A stretch of 64,000 bases of DNA from Clostridia bacterium (GCA_017435385.1 JAFSFB010000003.1:1-64000), one strand, 5' to 3'; shown: positions 13,791 through 22,841, counted from the first letter of the stretch. Notes: generated by a model not told the origin, from the sequence alone. Made by a program: numbers and translations.

Positions 13791-15326
13791 TTGGGAACAC
13801 CTGCCATTGAACTTAAAAACATAACCAAAACCTTCGGCCCGATTGTTGCCAACAAGGATGTTTGTCTGACAGTTAACAAAGGAGAGATTCTTTCAATCCT
13901 CGGCGAAAACGGAAGCGGAAAAACAACCCTGATGAACATGATCTCGGGCATATATTTCCCTGACCACGGTCAGATCTTCATCAACGGAGAAGAGGTTCTT
14001 ATCCGTTCTCCCAAGGATGCATTCAAGTATAAAATCGGCATGATCCATCAACATTTCAAGCTTGTTGATGTTTTCTCGGCAACCGAAAATATCGTTCTCG
14101 GTCTTAAAGATGACGGAAAATATAATCTCAAGGCATCCGAAAAGAAGATCCGTGAAATTACCGCTCAGTACGGCTTTGAGCTTGAGCCCTCAAAGAAGAT
14201 TCACGAGATGTCCGTTTCCGAAAAGCAGACCGTTGAGATCATCAAGGTGCTTTACAGAGGCGCAGATATTCTCATCCTTGACGAGCCGACAGCCGTTCTC
14301 ACTCCTCAGGAAACCAAGAAGCTTTTTGCCGTTCTCCGCAAAATGCGTGACAGCGGCAAGGCTATTATCATCATAACTCATAAGCTTCACGAGGTTCTTT
14401 CTCTTTCGGACAGAGTATCCGTTCTGAGAAAGGGTGAATATATCGGCACGGTCAACACCGCCGAAACGAGCGAATCGGAGCTGACCGAAATGATGGTCGG
14501 CAAGAAAATCGAGCTGAACATTGAAAGAACAAAGGTTGAAGAAACTCCCGACCGACTTGAAATCAGAAAGATCTCATGTGTAAACCGTGAGGGAATCACT
14601 CTGCTTAACAACATTTCATTCACTGCAAAAGCAGGCGAAATCCTCGGCATCGCAGGTATTGCAGGCAGCGGTCAGAGAGAGCTTCTCGAATCGATCGCAG
14701 GTCTGCAGAAGCTCAACAGCGGAGAAATTCTCTATCACAACCCTACGACAGGCTATACCGAAAACCTCAGGGACAAGTCCCCCGTTAAAATCAAGGAGCT
14801 CGGAGTCCGCCTTTCCTTTGTTCCCGAGGACAGACTCGGCATGGGTCTTGTCGGAAACATGGATATTATTGACAACATGCTTCTCAGAAGCTACCGCAGG
14901 GGCAAGTCTGCCTTCCTTGAACGCAAGAAGCCCAAGGACCTTGCAAACAAAATCATTGAGGAGCTCGAGGTTGTCACACCAAGCGCAAAGACTCCCGTCA
15001 GAAGGCTCTCGGGCGGTAATGTTCAGAAAGTCCTCGTCGGCAGAGAGATCGCTTCCTCGCCGACCGTTCTGATGGTTGCTTACCCCGTCAGAGGTCTTGA
15101 CATCAACTCCTCTTACCTTATCTATAACCTTCTCAACAAGCAGAAGGAAAACGGCGTTGCCGTTATTTTCGTAGGTGAAGACCTTGATGTTCTCATTGAG
15201 CTTTGCGACAGAATCATGGTTATTAACTCGGGTAAAATAACAGGCATTGTCGATGCCGAAAATACTACAAAAGAAGAGATCGGTCTGCTTATGACAAAAA
15301 ATGACGGAGGTGAGAGCCATGAGTAA
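13791..15326 (+). CDS. Nucleoside ABC transporter ATP-binding protein (two ABC domains)
   Basis: A 511-residue protein with fused ABC cassettes, as in the NupO/YufO and sugar-importer group. I choose the TTG at 13791 because ACAGGAGGT (13777-13784) is ideally spaced. Domain 1: Walker A GENGSGKTT (about 38-46) and Walker B LILDEPTAVLTPQE. Domain 2 has the degenerate Walker A GIAGSGQRE (about 290), signature LSGGNVQKV and MVAYPVRGLDINS. The second cassette is expected to be catalytically weak. It overlaps the first permease gene by eight bases. It would power import of nucleosides captured by the upstream lipoprotein. Confidence 0.95.
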   Translation: MGTPAIELKNITKTFGPIVANKDVCLTVNKGEILSILGENGSGKTTLMNMISGIYFPDHGQIFINGEEVLIRSPKDAFKYKIGMIHQHFKLVDVFSATENIVLGLKDDGKYNLKASEKKIREITAQYGFELEPSKKIHEMSVSEKQTVEIIKVLYRGADILILDEPTAVLTPQETKKLFAVLRKMRDSGKAIIIITHKLHEVLSLSDRVSVLRKGEYIGTVNTAETSESELTEMMVGKKIELNIERTKVEETPDRLEIRKISCVNREGITLLNNISFTAKAGEILGIAGIAGSGQRELLESIAGLQKLNSGEILYHNPTTGYTENLRDKSPVKIKELGVRLSFVPEDRLGMGLVGNMDIIDNMLLRSYRRGKSAFLERKKPKDLANKIIEELEVVTPSAKTPVRRLSGGNVQKVLVGREIASSPTVLMVAYPVRGLDINSSYLIYNLLNKQKENGVAVIFVGEDLDVLIELCDRIMVINSGKITGIVDAENTTKEEIGLLMTKNDGGESHE

Positions 15327-16434
15327 ATCAGCTTCAAAATCGCATGAGCCTCTTTTCCATGTTGTCAAGCGTGCTTCGATCCCACTCTGGCAGTCACTTC
15401 TCATCCGTGCAGGTGCAATCTTAGCGGCGCTTATCGTTGCAGGTCTTCTGACATTCTTCCTGACGGGGCTCAACCCCATTGATGTTTACGCAACGATGAT
15501 CGACGGCGCAATCGGAACCGAAAAGAGAATATGGAACCTTTTCCAGGGCATTGCCCTTCTTCTCTGCGTTTCTCTTGCAGTCACTCCCGCTTTCAAAATG
15601 AAATTCTGGAACATCGGTGCGGAAGGACAAGCTCTTATGGGCGGTCTTGCCGCCGCACTTTGCATGATTCTTTACAGCGACAAGCTCAGCCCTGCCGTTC
15701 TCATGCTCGTCATGGTTGTCACAAGCGTTGTTTCGGGTGCTGTATGGGCTCTTATCCCTGCTATTTTTAAAGCAAAATGGAATACTAACGAAACGCTCTT
15801 CACTCTCATGATGAACTATATCGCAACTCAGCTCGTTTCTTATTTCTCCTATAAATACTCCGTTCCCAAAGGCTCGGGAAGCATCGGTATCATCAACAGC
15901 TCGACTAAAATCGGCTGGTTCCCCTCGATTCTTGATCAGAAATATCTGCTCAACATAATCATCGTTGTTATCCTGACCTTTATCCTTTATGTTTATCTCA
16001 AGCACAGCAAGCACGGCTACGAGATTTCCGTTGTCGGCGAAAGCGAAAATACGGCGAAATATATCGGAATCAATGTCAAAAAGGTCATTATCCGCACGAT
16101 GATCCTCTCAGGTGCGATCTGCGGTATCGCAGGTCTTATCATGGTTGCAGGCACGGACCACACGATCGCAACCGATACCGTCGGCGGCAGAGGCTTCACG
16201 GCCATCATGGTTTCGTGGCTTGCAAAATTCAATCCGATAATGATGTTCCTGACCTCGTTCCTGATCGTTTTCCTCGAAAAGGGCGCAATCGCAATCTCGT
16301 CCGAATTCGACCTCAACAGCTCGTTCTCGGACATCATCACGGGAATTATCATCTTCTTCATCATCGGCAGCGAATTCTTTATCAACTATTCAATCAAATT
16401 CAGAGAATCGAAAAAGGAGGCTAAAAGCAAATGA
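15319..16434 (+). CDS. Nucleoside ABC transporter permease 1
   Basis: A 371-residue integral membrane protein of the BPD_transp_2 family (NupP/YufP type). Start at the ATG behind GGAGGTGAG; it overlaps the ATPase gene. About eight to ten hydrophobic helices are visible, beginning at residue 25. The characteristic stretches FKMKFWNIGAEGQALMGGLAA and VVGESENTAKYIGINVKK (the loop contacting the ATPase) are present, as is GAICGIAGLIMVAG. It forms the heteromeric channel with the next gene. Confidence 0.94.
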   Translation: MSKSASKSHEPLFHVVKRASIPLWQSLLIRAGAILAALIVAGLLTFFLTGLNPIDVYATMIDGAIGTEKRIWNLFQGIALLLCVSLAVTPAFKMKFWNIGAEGQALMGGLAAALCMILYSDKLSPAVLMLVMVVTSVVSGAVWALIPAIFKAKWNTNETLFTLMMNYIATQLVSYFSYKYSVPKGSGSIGIINSSTKIGWFPSILDQKYLLNIIIVVILTFILYVYLKHSKHGYEISVVGESENTAKYIGINVKKVIIRTMILSGAICGIAGLIMVAGTDHTIATDTVGGRGFTAIMVSWLAKFNPIMMFLTSFLIVFLEKGAIAISSEFDLNSSFSDIITGIIIFFIIGSEFFINYSIKFRESKKEAKSK

Positions 16435-17408
16435 TTGTTTCATTCATTCAGCGTGCAGTCATGCAGGGCATTCCGCTCCTTTACGGTTCTACAGGTGAGA
16501 TCATAACCGAAAAGGGCGGTCACCTCAACCTCGGTATTCCCGGCATCATGTATGTGGGAGCCATCTCGGGCGTTATCGGAGCTTTTCTCTATGAGCAGTC
16601 CGCAGAAACCGTCAATCCGATTCTTGCAGTCATCATTCCCCTGCTTTCATCGATGCTCGGCTCTCTTCTTATGGGACTTATCTACTGCGTTCTGACCATA
16701 ACTCTTCACTCGAATCAGAATGTTACGGGTCTTGCGCTGACGACCTTCGGCGTCGGCTTCGGCAATTTCTTCGGAGGTTCACTCATCAAGCTGACAAACA
16801 GCGACACTCCCTCAATCGCTCTTGTTGAAACCAGCAAATGCTTCAAAACTCCTCTCCCCTTTGCGGAAAAGCTCGGCTGGGTCGGCGAACTGTTTTTCTC
16901 TTACAGCTTCCTTGCCTATGCGGCAATCATCATCGCAATTGTCGTTTCGATATTCTTCAACAGAACGAGAAAGGGTCTTCACCTGAGAGCTATCGGCGAA
17001 AATCCCGCAACCGCCGATGCCGCAGGCATCAATGTTGACAGATATAAATACATTTCAACCTGCATCGGAAGCATCATCGCAGGTCTCGGCGGTCTTTACT
17101 ATGTCATGGACTATGCCGACGGCATCTGGTCAAACAACGCTTTCGGCGACAGAGGCTGGCTCGCAATCGCTCTCGTAATCTTCGCCGTTTGGCGTCCGAA
17201 TGTCAGCATCCTCGGCTCAATTCTTTTCGGCGGACTGCTGATTGCATATAACTACATTCAGAATCTTTCCTTTGAGCAGCAGGAGCTCATCAAGATGATG
17301 CCTTATGTTGTCACGATACTTGTTCTCATCGTCATCAGCATGAGAAACAAAAAGGAAAATCAGCCCCCCGCAAGCCTCGGTCTTTCTTATTTCAGAGAAG
17401 AAAGATAA
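16431..17408 (+). CDS. Nucleoside ABC transporter permease 2
   Basis: A 325-residue integral membrane protein of the same family (NupQ/YufQ type). Its ATG overlaps the TGA of permease 1 (ATGA), indicating translational coupling. It starts near TGEIITEKGGHLNLGIPGIMYVG, typical of the second permease, and has the ATPase-contacting loop LRAIGENPATADAAGINVDRYK. About eight membrane helices are evident. With the ATPase, permease 1 and the BMP lipoprotein it completes a purine nucleoside importer. The operon ends at the strong terminator at 17424-17457. Confidence 0.94.
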   Translation: MIVSFIQRAVMQGIPLLYGSTGEIITEKGGHLNLGIPGIMYVGAISGVIGAFLYEQSAETVNPILAVIIPLLSSMLGSLLMGLIYCVLTITLHSNQNVTGLALTTFGVGFGNFFGGSLIKLTNSDTPSIALVETSKCFKTPLPFAEKLGWVGELFFSYSFLAYAAIIIAIVVSIFFNRTRKGLHLRAIGENPATADAAGINVDRYKYISTCIGSIIAGLGGLYYVMDYADGIWSNNAFGDRGWLAIALVIFAVWRPNVSILGSILFGGLLIAYNYIQNLSFEQQELIKMMPYVVTILVLIVISMRNKKENQPPASLGLSYFREER

Positions 17409-17423
17409 AACAAAATCATTTTC

Positions 17424-17457
17424 AGAAGCCTCACGCTTAGCCGTGAGGCTTCTTTTT
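17424..17457 (+). terminator. Terminator of the xpt-nucleoside importer operon
   Basis: A perfect 12-base stem AGAAGCCTCACG (17424-17435 with 17442-17453), six-base loop, then TTTTT. The sigma-E-like promoter of spoIIID begins directly behind it. Confidence 0.93.
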
Positions 17458-17487
17458 GTCATATTCAGCTCCTTTTATTCATAGTAT
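17458..17487 (+). promoter_or_regulatory. Sigma-E-like (mother cell) promoter of spoIIID
   Basis: GTCATATT (17458-17465), a 14-base spacer and CATAGTAT (17480-17487) closely resemble the sigma-E consensus (kmATATT, 14, CATACAmT). In Bacillus spoIIID is transcribed by sigma-E in the mother cell, so the sequence and the gene agree. Confidence 0.65.
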
Positions 17488-17519
17488 CTAACAGCATTAT
17501 ATTGTTCGGAGGGCTGAAT

Positions 17520-17765
17520 TTGAAAGGAATCGTTGAGCAGAGAGCCGTTGAGCTTGCAGAATATATCGTCGAAAACAATGCCACGGTCAGGGCGGCGGCA
17601 CAAAAATTCGGAGTTTCCAAGAGCACGGTACATATGGACATAACAAAAAGGCTCAGAATCTCCAATCCTCCTCTTTATTTTTCTGTCAGAAAGGTGCTTG
17701 ACACCAACAAGGCAGAAAGACATATACGGGGCGGTCTTGCAACAAAAGAAAAATATTCAAAATAA
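17520..17765 (+). CDS. spoIIID: Stage III sporulation regulator SpoIIID
   Basis: An 81-residue DNA-binding protein. The TTG start at 17520 is chosen because GGAGGG (17508-17513) is six bases in front of it. The helix-turn-helix VRAAAQKFGVSKSTVHMDITKRL (around residues 23-45, read in parts) and the basic C-terminal helix with RHIRGGLATKEKY are almost identical in pattern to Bacillus SpoIIID. It activates and represses mother-cell genes during sporulation. It indicates a spore-forming lineage. It is a single-gene unit with its own sigma-E-like promoter. Confidence 0.95.
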   Translation: MKGIVEQRAVELAEYIVENNATVRAAAQKFGVSKSTVHMDITKRLRISNPPLYFSVRKVLDTNKAERHIRGGLATKEKYSK

Positions 17766-17777
17766 ACTCTTTGATTG

Positions 17778-17806
17778 TTGAATTTATGATAAGATTATGA
17801 TAAAAT
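17778..17806 (+). promoter_or_regulatory. Candidate promoter of the inositol dehydrogenase gene
   Basis: TTGAAT (17778-17783), 17 bases, TAAAAT (17801-17806), about 48 bases before the ATG at 17854. It lies just behind the spoIIID stop codon. Confidence 0.6.
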
Positions 17807-17853
17807 TAAAGGGAATAAAGGGTATCCGCCCTCAAAGGAAAGGACCGATATTT

Positions 17854-18867
17854 ATGAAACAGCTTAGAATCGGCATCATCGGTGCCGGCAGAATCGGTTC
17901 CCTGCACGCAAAGTCGATCACATATAATGTTCCGACCGCCGTTGTTGCAGGTATCACCGACGTTTTCAGAGCCAACGCCGAAAAGGTTGCCGCAGAGCTC
18001 AACATTCCCAGAATTTATAATGATTATAAGGAAATGCTTGCAGATCCCGAGGTTGATGCAGTTCTTGTCTGCTCCTCGACAGATACGCATGCCGACATCG
18101 CAATCGAAGCCGCTCAGGCAGGCAAGCACATCTTCTGCGAGAAGCCCGTTGACCTCACTCCCGAAAAGGTCAACGCCGTTATCGATGCCGTTGCAAAGGC
18201 AGGAGTCAAGCTTCAGGTCGGTTTCAACAGACGCTTTGACCATAATTTCGCCAATGTCAGAGCCATGGTCAATGACGGTAAGATCGGTGATGTTCACATC
18301 GTCAAGATCACCTCGAGAGATCCCGCTCCCCCTCCGGCAGAGTATTCGGCAGTCAGCGGCGGCATGTTCCTCGACATGACGATTCACGATTTCGACATGG
18401 CCCGTTTCCTTGCAGGCAGCGAGGTTACAGAGGTCTATGCAAACGCAACCTGCCTTGTTGACCCCGCAATCGGCGAAGCAGGCGATGTTGACACAGCGGT
18501 TATCAGCCTCAAGTTCGCAAACGGCGCAATCGGCGTTATCGACAACAGCCGCAGAGCCGCTTACGGATATGACCAGAGAATCGAAGTTTTCGGCAGTAAG
18601 GGTGCCGCCGTTGCTTCAAACGATACTCCCACAAATGTTGTTTTCATGGGCGAGGACGGCGTTGTTGCCGACAAGCCTCTCTATTTCTTCCTTGAAAGAT
18701 ATATGCAGTCCTTTAGAGATGAAATGCTTCAGTTCGTTGATGCGGTCATCAATGACAATGAAACTCCCACAACAGGAGCTGACGGTCTTAACTCAATTCT
18801 TGTTGCTCTTGCAGCAAAGAAATCAGTTGCAGAAGGCAGACCCGTTCAGCTTTCCGAAATGGCATAA
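17854..18867 (+). CDS. iolG: Inositol 2-dehydrogenase (Gfo/Idh/MocA family)
   Basis: A 337-residue NAD-dependent oxidoreductase. The ATG at 17854 follows AAAGGAAAGGA. Residues 4-20 give the nucleotide-binding loop GIIGAGRIGSLHAKS; HIFCEKPVDL carries the conserved lysine (about 95), and DMTIHDFDMARFLAG contains the catalytic Asp/His pair (about 170-176). The stretch SRDPAPPP and the NSRRAAYGYDQRIEVFGSKG region match IolG, which oxidises myo-inositol to scyllo-inosose. No other iol genes are adjacent, so another polyol substrate remains possible. Confidence 0.85.
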   Translation: MKQLRIGIIGAGRIGSLHAKSITYNVPTAVVAGITDVFRANAEKVAAELNIPRIYNDYKEMLADPEVDAVLVCSSTDTHADIAIEAAQAGKHIFCEKPVDLTPEKVNAVIDAVAKAGVKLQVGFNRRFDHNFANVRAMVNDGKIGDVHIVKITSRDPAPPPAEYSAVSGGMFLDMTIHDFDMARFLAGSEVTEVYANATCLVDPAIGEAGDVDTAVISLKFANGAIGVIDNSRRAAYGYDQRIEVFGSKGAAVASNDTPTNVVFMGEDGVVADKPLYFFLERYMQSFRDEMLQFVDAVINDNETPTTGADGLNSILVALAAKKSVAEGRPVQLSEMA

Positions 18868-18875
18868 AATTAACG

Positions 18876-18912
18876 GCTCCGATGAATTTACCGTTCATCG
18901 GAGCTTTGCTTT
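18876..18912. terminator. Bidirectional terminator between iolG and the lipoprotein gene
   Basis: GCTCCGATGAA (18876-18886) pairs perfectly with TTCATCGGAGC (18894-18904), with TTTGCTTT on one side and AATTTT on the other strand. It serves two convergent genes. Confidence 0.85.
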
Positions 18913-19441
18913 ATTCTGATGCGGTTGTCACGATATCGTTTTCTTTAAGAGTCAGACCGACATCCTTTTCAGGCGAAAGCTTTTTGTTTTCAACGCTGAA
19001 AAACAAACCGGCTTCCGTTGAAGAAAACGAATAATAATACCATTGAGTTTCATAGTAAGAAAAGCTTTTTCCGCTATTCAGCTTCTCTGCAACGGACTGA
19101 GCATCCTCGTGCGGAGCATAGACCGAAAGGATATGCTTTGCAAAAGAAAACATATTCTCCGTTTTATCAGCATCAACGCAGGCAAGGCTTATTTTGCGAA
19201 CTCTGCCCTGCTCATCGGCCGTCATTTCAACGGCGAATCTGTTACCCGATGAATCGTTTGCGAACAGAACGCTTTTTTCATTTTCATAAAACATCCCGTC
19301 GGTTTCAACCGAATAATCGGGATATGTTTCTGCAAATCTTGAAATAAACAGATCGGGGCTGACCTCCTCCTGAACGGTACACGAGCAGAAAAGGAGAAGT
19401 ATGCTCACCGCCGATAAAACAACGGGTAAGATTTTTTTCAT
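18911..19441 (-). CDS. Uncharacterised lipoprotein
   Basis: A protein of 176 residues. The signal peptide KKILPVVLSAVSILLLFCSC ends in a lipobox with the modified cysteine at about 22, so it should be anchored outside the membrane. The mature part is mixed alpha/beta with no family I recognise; a YYYSFSSTEAGLFFSV strand pair is notable. The ATG at 19441 is preferred over a GTG two codons upstream. It lies 15 bases downstream of the TIGR04086-like gene on the same strand. Confidence 0.75.
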   Translation of the reverse strand: MKKILPVVLSAVSILLLFCSCTVQEEVSPDLFISRFAETYPDYSVETDGMFYENEKSVLFANDSSGNRFAVEMTADEQGRVRKISLACVDADKTENMFSFAKHILSVYAPHEDAQSVAEKLNSGKSFSYYETQWYYYSFSSTEAGLFFSVENKKLSPEKDVGLTLKENDIVTTASE

Positions 19442-19456
19442 ATTCACACCGCCGCC

Positions 19457-19870
19457 TCAATATCTGACTCTCGGCTTTATGTTGGCGGCAATAACCGCTC
19501 CGACAGCAGAGCCGACAACCGATGCGACAGCAACAAAAACAAGCCCTTTTCCGACGCTCCCGCCGTTGACAAAGATCAGTATCACATCGCTGACAAGAGC
19601 TTCGATCGCACCCGTCAGCGCACCGCACGGCAACGCTTTTCTCTTCTCCTTTAAAACAGCGGCAAAACCTGCAATAAAAGCCGAAACAAAAGCCGCCGCA
19701 ACTCCGACGGGAAGATAAAAACTGCTGCCGAGCGACATTTTAAGCTCAATCGCCGAAAAAGCAACAAGCTCAAGAAAATAAAGGCAGGCACCGATCAAGG
19801 AACAAAATCCGATTCTTTTCAGCGGCAGAGCATTTTTGTTTTCGCTCCGTGCCGATTTCTTTTCAGGCAT
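19457..19870 (-). CDS. TIGR04086-like integral membrane protein
   Basis: A 137-residue protein with four hydrophobic segments at about 18-42, 49-72, 81-104 and 108-130, after a charged N-terminus. Small residues in the last two helices (GKGLVFVAVASVVGSAVGAV) and the placement beside yajC fit the TIGR04086 family of small Firmicutes membrane proteins of unknown role. The gene is separated from yajC by a hairpin with a T run, so expression is probably lower than yajC. Assignment rests on pattern and neighbourhood and is moderate. Confidence 0.65.
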   Translation of the reverse strand: MPEKKSARSENKNALPLKRIGFCSLIGACLYFLELVAFSAIELKMSLGSSFYLPVGVAAAFVSAFIAGFAAVLKEKRKALPCGALTGAIEALVSDVILIFVNGGSVGKGLVFVAVASVVGSAVGAVIAANIKPRVRY

Positions 19871-19914
19871 AAAAAAACTCCCCTCATACTACTGATAATC
19901 AATAATATGAAGGG
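19871..19914 (-). terminator. Terminator behind yajC
   Basis: Minus strand CCCTTCATA (19906-19914) pairs with TATGAGGGG (19880-19888), one G-T pair, and is followed by seven T residues. The T run overlaps the ribosome-binding area of the next gene, whose start is at 19870. Confidence 0.75.
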
Positions 19915-19933
19915 AATCATGTTTTAATTCACA

Positions 19934-20404
19934 TCAGGCATCGAAAGTATCGTCTTTTTTCTTTGTCTTCTTTCGTCTTGCCTTGCTTGCATCGGCTGCT
20001 TCTTCCATCTTTGCCTTCTTTTCAGCTTCAGCAGCTTCCTTGGCAGCCTGTCTTTCAGCCTCAGCCTTTTCGTTGGCTGTGTTGTTGGCTGAAACAGCCC
20101 ACTTTGTGATCTTCATCTTGTTTCTGTCAGCACCTGTTTCGATGATGAGAGTGTCTTCCTTAACGGTAACAACTCTGCCGATGATGCCGCCGATTGTTGT
20201 TATTTCATCGCCGATCTGAACGTTATCGCGCATGTTCTGTTCTTCTTTTTGCTTTTTCTTCTGAGGTCTGATCATCATGAAATACATGAGAGCCATCATC
20301 GCAACAAGCATGATAATCATGCCCGAACCGCCCTGAGCGCCGGTACCTGTGCCTGTACCTGTTCCGGTTCCCATCATGGGAGCCATAAGTGAAATAAAGT
20401 CCAT
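19934..20404 (-). CDS. yajC: Preprotein translocase accessory subunit YajC
   Basis: A 156-residue protein with a single membrane helix (about 28-48, MIIMLVAMMALMYFMMIRPQ) followed by the hallmark RPQKKKQKEEQNM and the small beta domain (VQIGDEITTIGGIIGRVV). YajC associates with SecDF-YidC in the membrane. The ATG at 20404 is preferred, with TTGGAGGT ten bases upstream. Two features are less usual: a glycine-threonine dipeptide run (GTGTGTGTGTG) before the helix and a long lysine/alanine-rich tail ending KARRKKTKKKDDTFDA. It sits downstream of tgt as in many bacteria. Confidence 0.93.
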   Translation of the reverse strand: MDFISLMAPMMGTGTGTGTGTGAQGGSGMIIMLVAMMALMYFMMIRPQKKKQKEEQNMRDNVQIGDEITTIGGIIGRVVTVKEDTLIIETGADRNKMKITKWAVSANNTANEKAEAERQAAKEAAEAEKKAKMEEAADASKARRKKTKKKDDTFDA

Positions 20405-20487
20405 AACCTGAGTTACCTCCAAAACATAATGATAAGATTATACATTAAAAGAAAAAATAATGCAATAGTTTTTAAAAAATTTACAAA

Positions 20488-21618
20488 CTATATTCTCGTG
20501 TCATAAAGATCAACATATTTTTCTCTGAATTCCGAGAATGTTCCGTTGTCAATGCTGTCACGGATTCTCTCCATAAGCGTATTATAGAAATACAGGTTAT
20601 GAATAACGCAAAGGCGCATGGCAAGCATTTCCTTCGCCTTGAAAAGATGACGGATATATGACCTCGAAAAATGTCTGCACGCAGGGCAATCACACTCGGG
20701 ATCGATCGGCAGAGGATCTTTTTCGTACTTTTTGTTATTGAGGTTGATAATGCCCTTCTGCGTAAAAAGATGACCGTGGCGGGCGTTTCGGCTGGGCATA
20801 ACGCAGTCAAAAAGGTCAACGCCTCTGTATACGCCTTCGATGATATTGCCGGGAGTTCCGACACCCATGAGATAACGGATTTTATCCGCAGGCATATGAG
20901 GCTCAACGGCGGATATAATGCGGTACATATCCTCCTTAGGTTCACCTACGGCAAGACCGCCGATGGCATAGCCGTCAAGGTCAAGAGCGGCGATCTGCTT
21001 CATATGCTCGATTCTCAGGTCATCATAGGTGCAGCCCTGATTGATGCCGAAAAGAAGCTGATTGGGATTGACCGTATCGGGCAGAGAATTGAGTCTTTCC
21101 ATCTCCGCCTTGCAGCGTTCAAGCCAACGGGTCGTTCTTTCGCAGGACTGCTTTGCGTATTTATATTCTGCAGGGTTTTCAACGCATTCATCGAATGCCA
21201 TGGCGATGGTCGAGCCGAGATTCGACTGAATCCGCATGCTCTCCTCGGGACCCATGAAGATATGTCTGCCGTCAACATGCGACTGGAAGTAAACGCCCTC
21301 TTCCTTTATCGTGCGGAGCTTTGCGAGCGAGAAAACCTGAAATCCGCCGCTGTCGGTCAGAATCGGACCGCTCCAGCCCGAAAACTTATGCAGACCGCCC
21401 ATTTCACGAACAAGCGAATCTCCGGGACGGACATGGAGGTGATAAGTGTTTGAAAGCATGACCTGACATCTGATCTCTTTCAGGTCAACTGCCGAAAGAG
21501 CGCCTTTGATTGCGCCGCAGGTTGCAACATTCATGAATGCGGGAGTCTGAACCGTTCCGTGAACGGTAACGAACTCGCCTCTTCTTGCGTTGCCGTCTTT
21601 TTTGATAAGTTTATACAT
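20488..21618 (-). CDS. tgt: Queuine/preQ1 tRNA-guanine transglycosylase
   Basis: A 376-residue enzyme that exchanges guanine 34 of certain tRNAs for preQ1 in bacteria. The catalytic aspartates lie in LTDSGGFQVFSL (about 91) and DLFDCVMPSRNARHG (about 264 onward); GINQGCTYDDLR is the substrate loop; zinc ligands are CDCPACRHFSRSY with a later histidine. Length and motifs are complete. It starts 12 bases after queA, forming the queuosine pair, and is followed by yajC, a common order across bacteria. Confidence 0.97.
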   Translation of the reverse strand: MYKLIKKDGNARRGEFVTVHGTVQTPAFMNVATCGAIKGALSAVDLKEIRCQVMLSNTYHLHVRPGDSLVREMGGLHKFSGWSGPILTDSGGFQVFSLAKLRTIKEEGVYFQSHVDGRHIFMGPEESMRIQSNLGSTIAMAFDECVENPAEYKYAKQSCERTTRWLERCKAEMERLNSLPDTVNPNQLLFGINQGCTYDDLRIEHMKQIAALDLDGYAIGGLAVGEPKEDMYRIISAVEPHMPADKIRYLMGVGTPGNIIEGVYRGVDLFDCVMPSRNARHGHLFTQKGIINLNNKKYEKDPLPIDPECDCPACRHFSRSYIRHLFKAKEMLAMRLCVIHNLYFYNTLMERIRDSIDNGTFSEFREKYVDLYDTRI

Positions 21619-21630
21619 ATTTTCGCTCCG

Positions 21631-22662
21631 TTAATTCTTACAGATAAGACACGCATCGCCGAAAGAAAAGAATCTGTATTTTTCCTCAACGGCAATTTTA
21701 TATGCGTTCATCGTGTTTTCATAGCCGCAGAATGCGCTGACAAGCATAATCAGCGTGCTTTCAGGCAGGTGGAAATTCGTTATCAGACAATCAATGCACT
21801 TGAATTCATAGCCGGGATAGATAAAAATATCCGTGTCGCCCTCTGCCTCTCTGATTTCGCCCGTAAAGGTTGCGACCGATTCAAGGGTCCTGCAGCAGGT
21901 TGTTCCGACGGCAAAAACTCTGCCGCCGTTTGCCTTCGTGCGGTTAATCAGCTCTGCGGTTTCGGCAGGAAGATAATAATGCTCGGAATGCATGTGATGG
22001 TCTTTGATATCATCAGCCTTGACGGGACGGAAGGTTCCGAGTCCGACATGGAGAGTCACGAAGCCGATCTCAACGCCCTTCTCCCTGATTTTATCCATCA
22101 GCTCGGGAGTGAAATGAAGTCCTGCCGTCGGTGCGGCGGCGCTGCCCTCGTTCTCAGCGTAAACCGTCTGATATCGATCCTTGTCCTCGAGCTTTTCAGT
22201 TATGTAATGAGGCAGAGGCATCTCACCGATCTTGTCAATAACCTCATAAAAATTGCCCTCAAAGCCGAACTTCGCAATGCGGTTTCCGTCGGGCAGAACC
22301 TCAATTATCTCAGCTGTCAGCGAGCCGTCGCCGAATGTAAAAGAATGACCGACTCTCGCCTTTTTTCCCGGACCCGTTATGACTTCCCATGTGTCGTTGT
22401 TTTTTCTGCTCAGAAGAAGAAATTCAACAACAGAGCCCGTATCGGTCCTCGTGCCGTACATCCTTGCGGGAAGCACCTTCGTATTGTTGAGAATAAGGCA
22501 GTCACCCTCACGGAAATATTCGGTCACATCCCTGAAAATGCGGTGAGAGCATTCGCCCGTTTCCCTGTCAATAACAAGCATTCTCGAGCTGTCACGGGGC
22601 TCGACGGGAGTCTGCGCAATAAGCTCTTTTGGCAAATCATAGAAAAAATCGCTTCGTTTCAT
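21631..22662 (-). CDS. queA: S-adenosylmethionine:tRNA ribosyltransferase-isomerase
   Basis: A 343-residue enzyme that makes epoxyqueuosine from preQ1-tRNA by transferring the ribosyl part of SAM. Family stretches are RLPKEL-like [14 protein letters not shown] at the start, [34 protein letters not shown] and [11 protein letters not shown] near residue 200, and [18 protein letters not shown] near the end. It is the first gene of the queA-tgt pair on the minus strand and is divergent from the asd operon. Upstream DNA is A+T-rich and includes overlapping divergent promoters. Confidence 0.97.
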   Translation of the reverse strand: MKRSDFFYDLPKELIAQTPVEPRDSSRMLVIDRETGECSHRIFRDVTEYFREGDCLILNNTKVLPARMYGTRTDTGSVVEFLLLSRKNNDTWEVITGPGKKARVGHSFTFGDGSLTAEIIEVLPDGNRIAKFGFEGNFYEVIDKIGEMPLPHYITEKLEDKDRYQTVYAENEGSAAAPTAGLHFTPELMDKIREKGVEIGFVTLHVGLGTFRPVKADDIKDHHMHSEHYYLPAETAELINRTKANGGRVFAVGTTCCRTLESVATFTGEIREAEGDTDIFIYPGYEFKCIDCLITNFHLPESTLIMLVSAFCGYENTMNAYKIAVEEKYRFFSFGDACLICKN

Positions 22663-22716
22663 TAAAAATCCTCAAAATATTTTTTATATTTAATAATATA
22701 TTAGTATAAATGACAT

Positions 22717-22745
22717 TTGATTTATCAAGCCATTTGTGATATCAT
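22717..22745 (+). promoter_or_regulatory. Promoter of the lysine biosynthesis operon
   Basis: TTGATT (22717-22722), 17 bases, TATCAT (22740-22745), about 95 bases before asd. The leader contains GGAGG at 22758 and a weak AAGCG/CGCTT stem followed by T residues (22771-22793), which may be an attenuator. I see no lysine riboswitch. Confidence 0.65.
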
Positions 22746-22841
22746 CATAATATTATCGGAGGTTTTTGTCAAGCGTTAGATTTGCGCTTTTTTATGACGG
22801 AAATCTGCCGAAGAATGAATCCCGAAATGAGGTAGATTAAA

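Noticed and set aside
21559..22665. Long plus-strand open frame of 368 codons
   Set aside because: It is the antisense of queA. It has no ribosome binding site and its composition mirrors the coding strand; queA motifs are complete.
22766..22840. Possible leader peptide of 24 codons before asd (TTG start, stop two bases before the asd ATG)
   Set aside because: The GGAGG is only three bases from the TTG, the peptide has no lysine or aspartate run, and the stop overlaps the asd ribosome site only by position. Too weak without conservation data.
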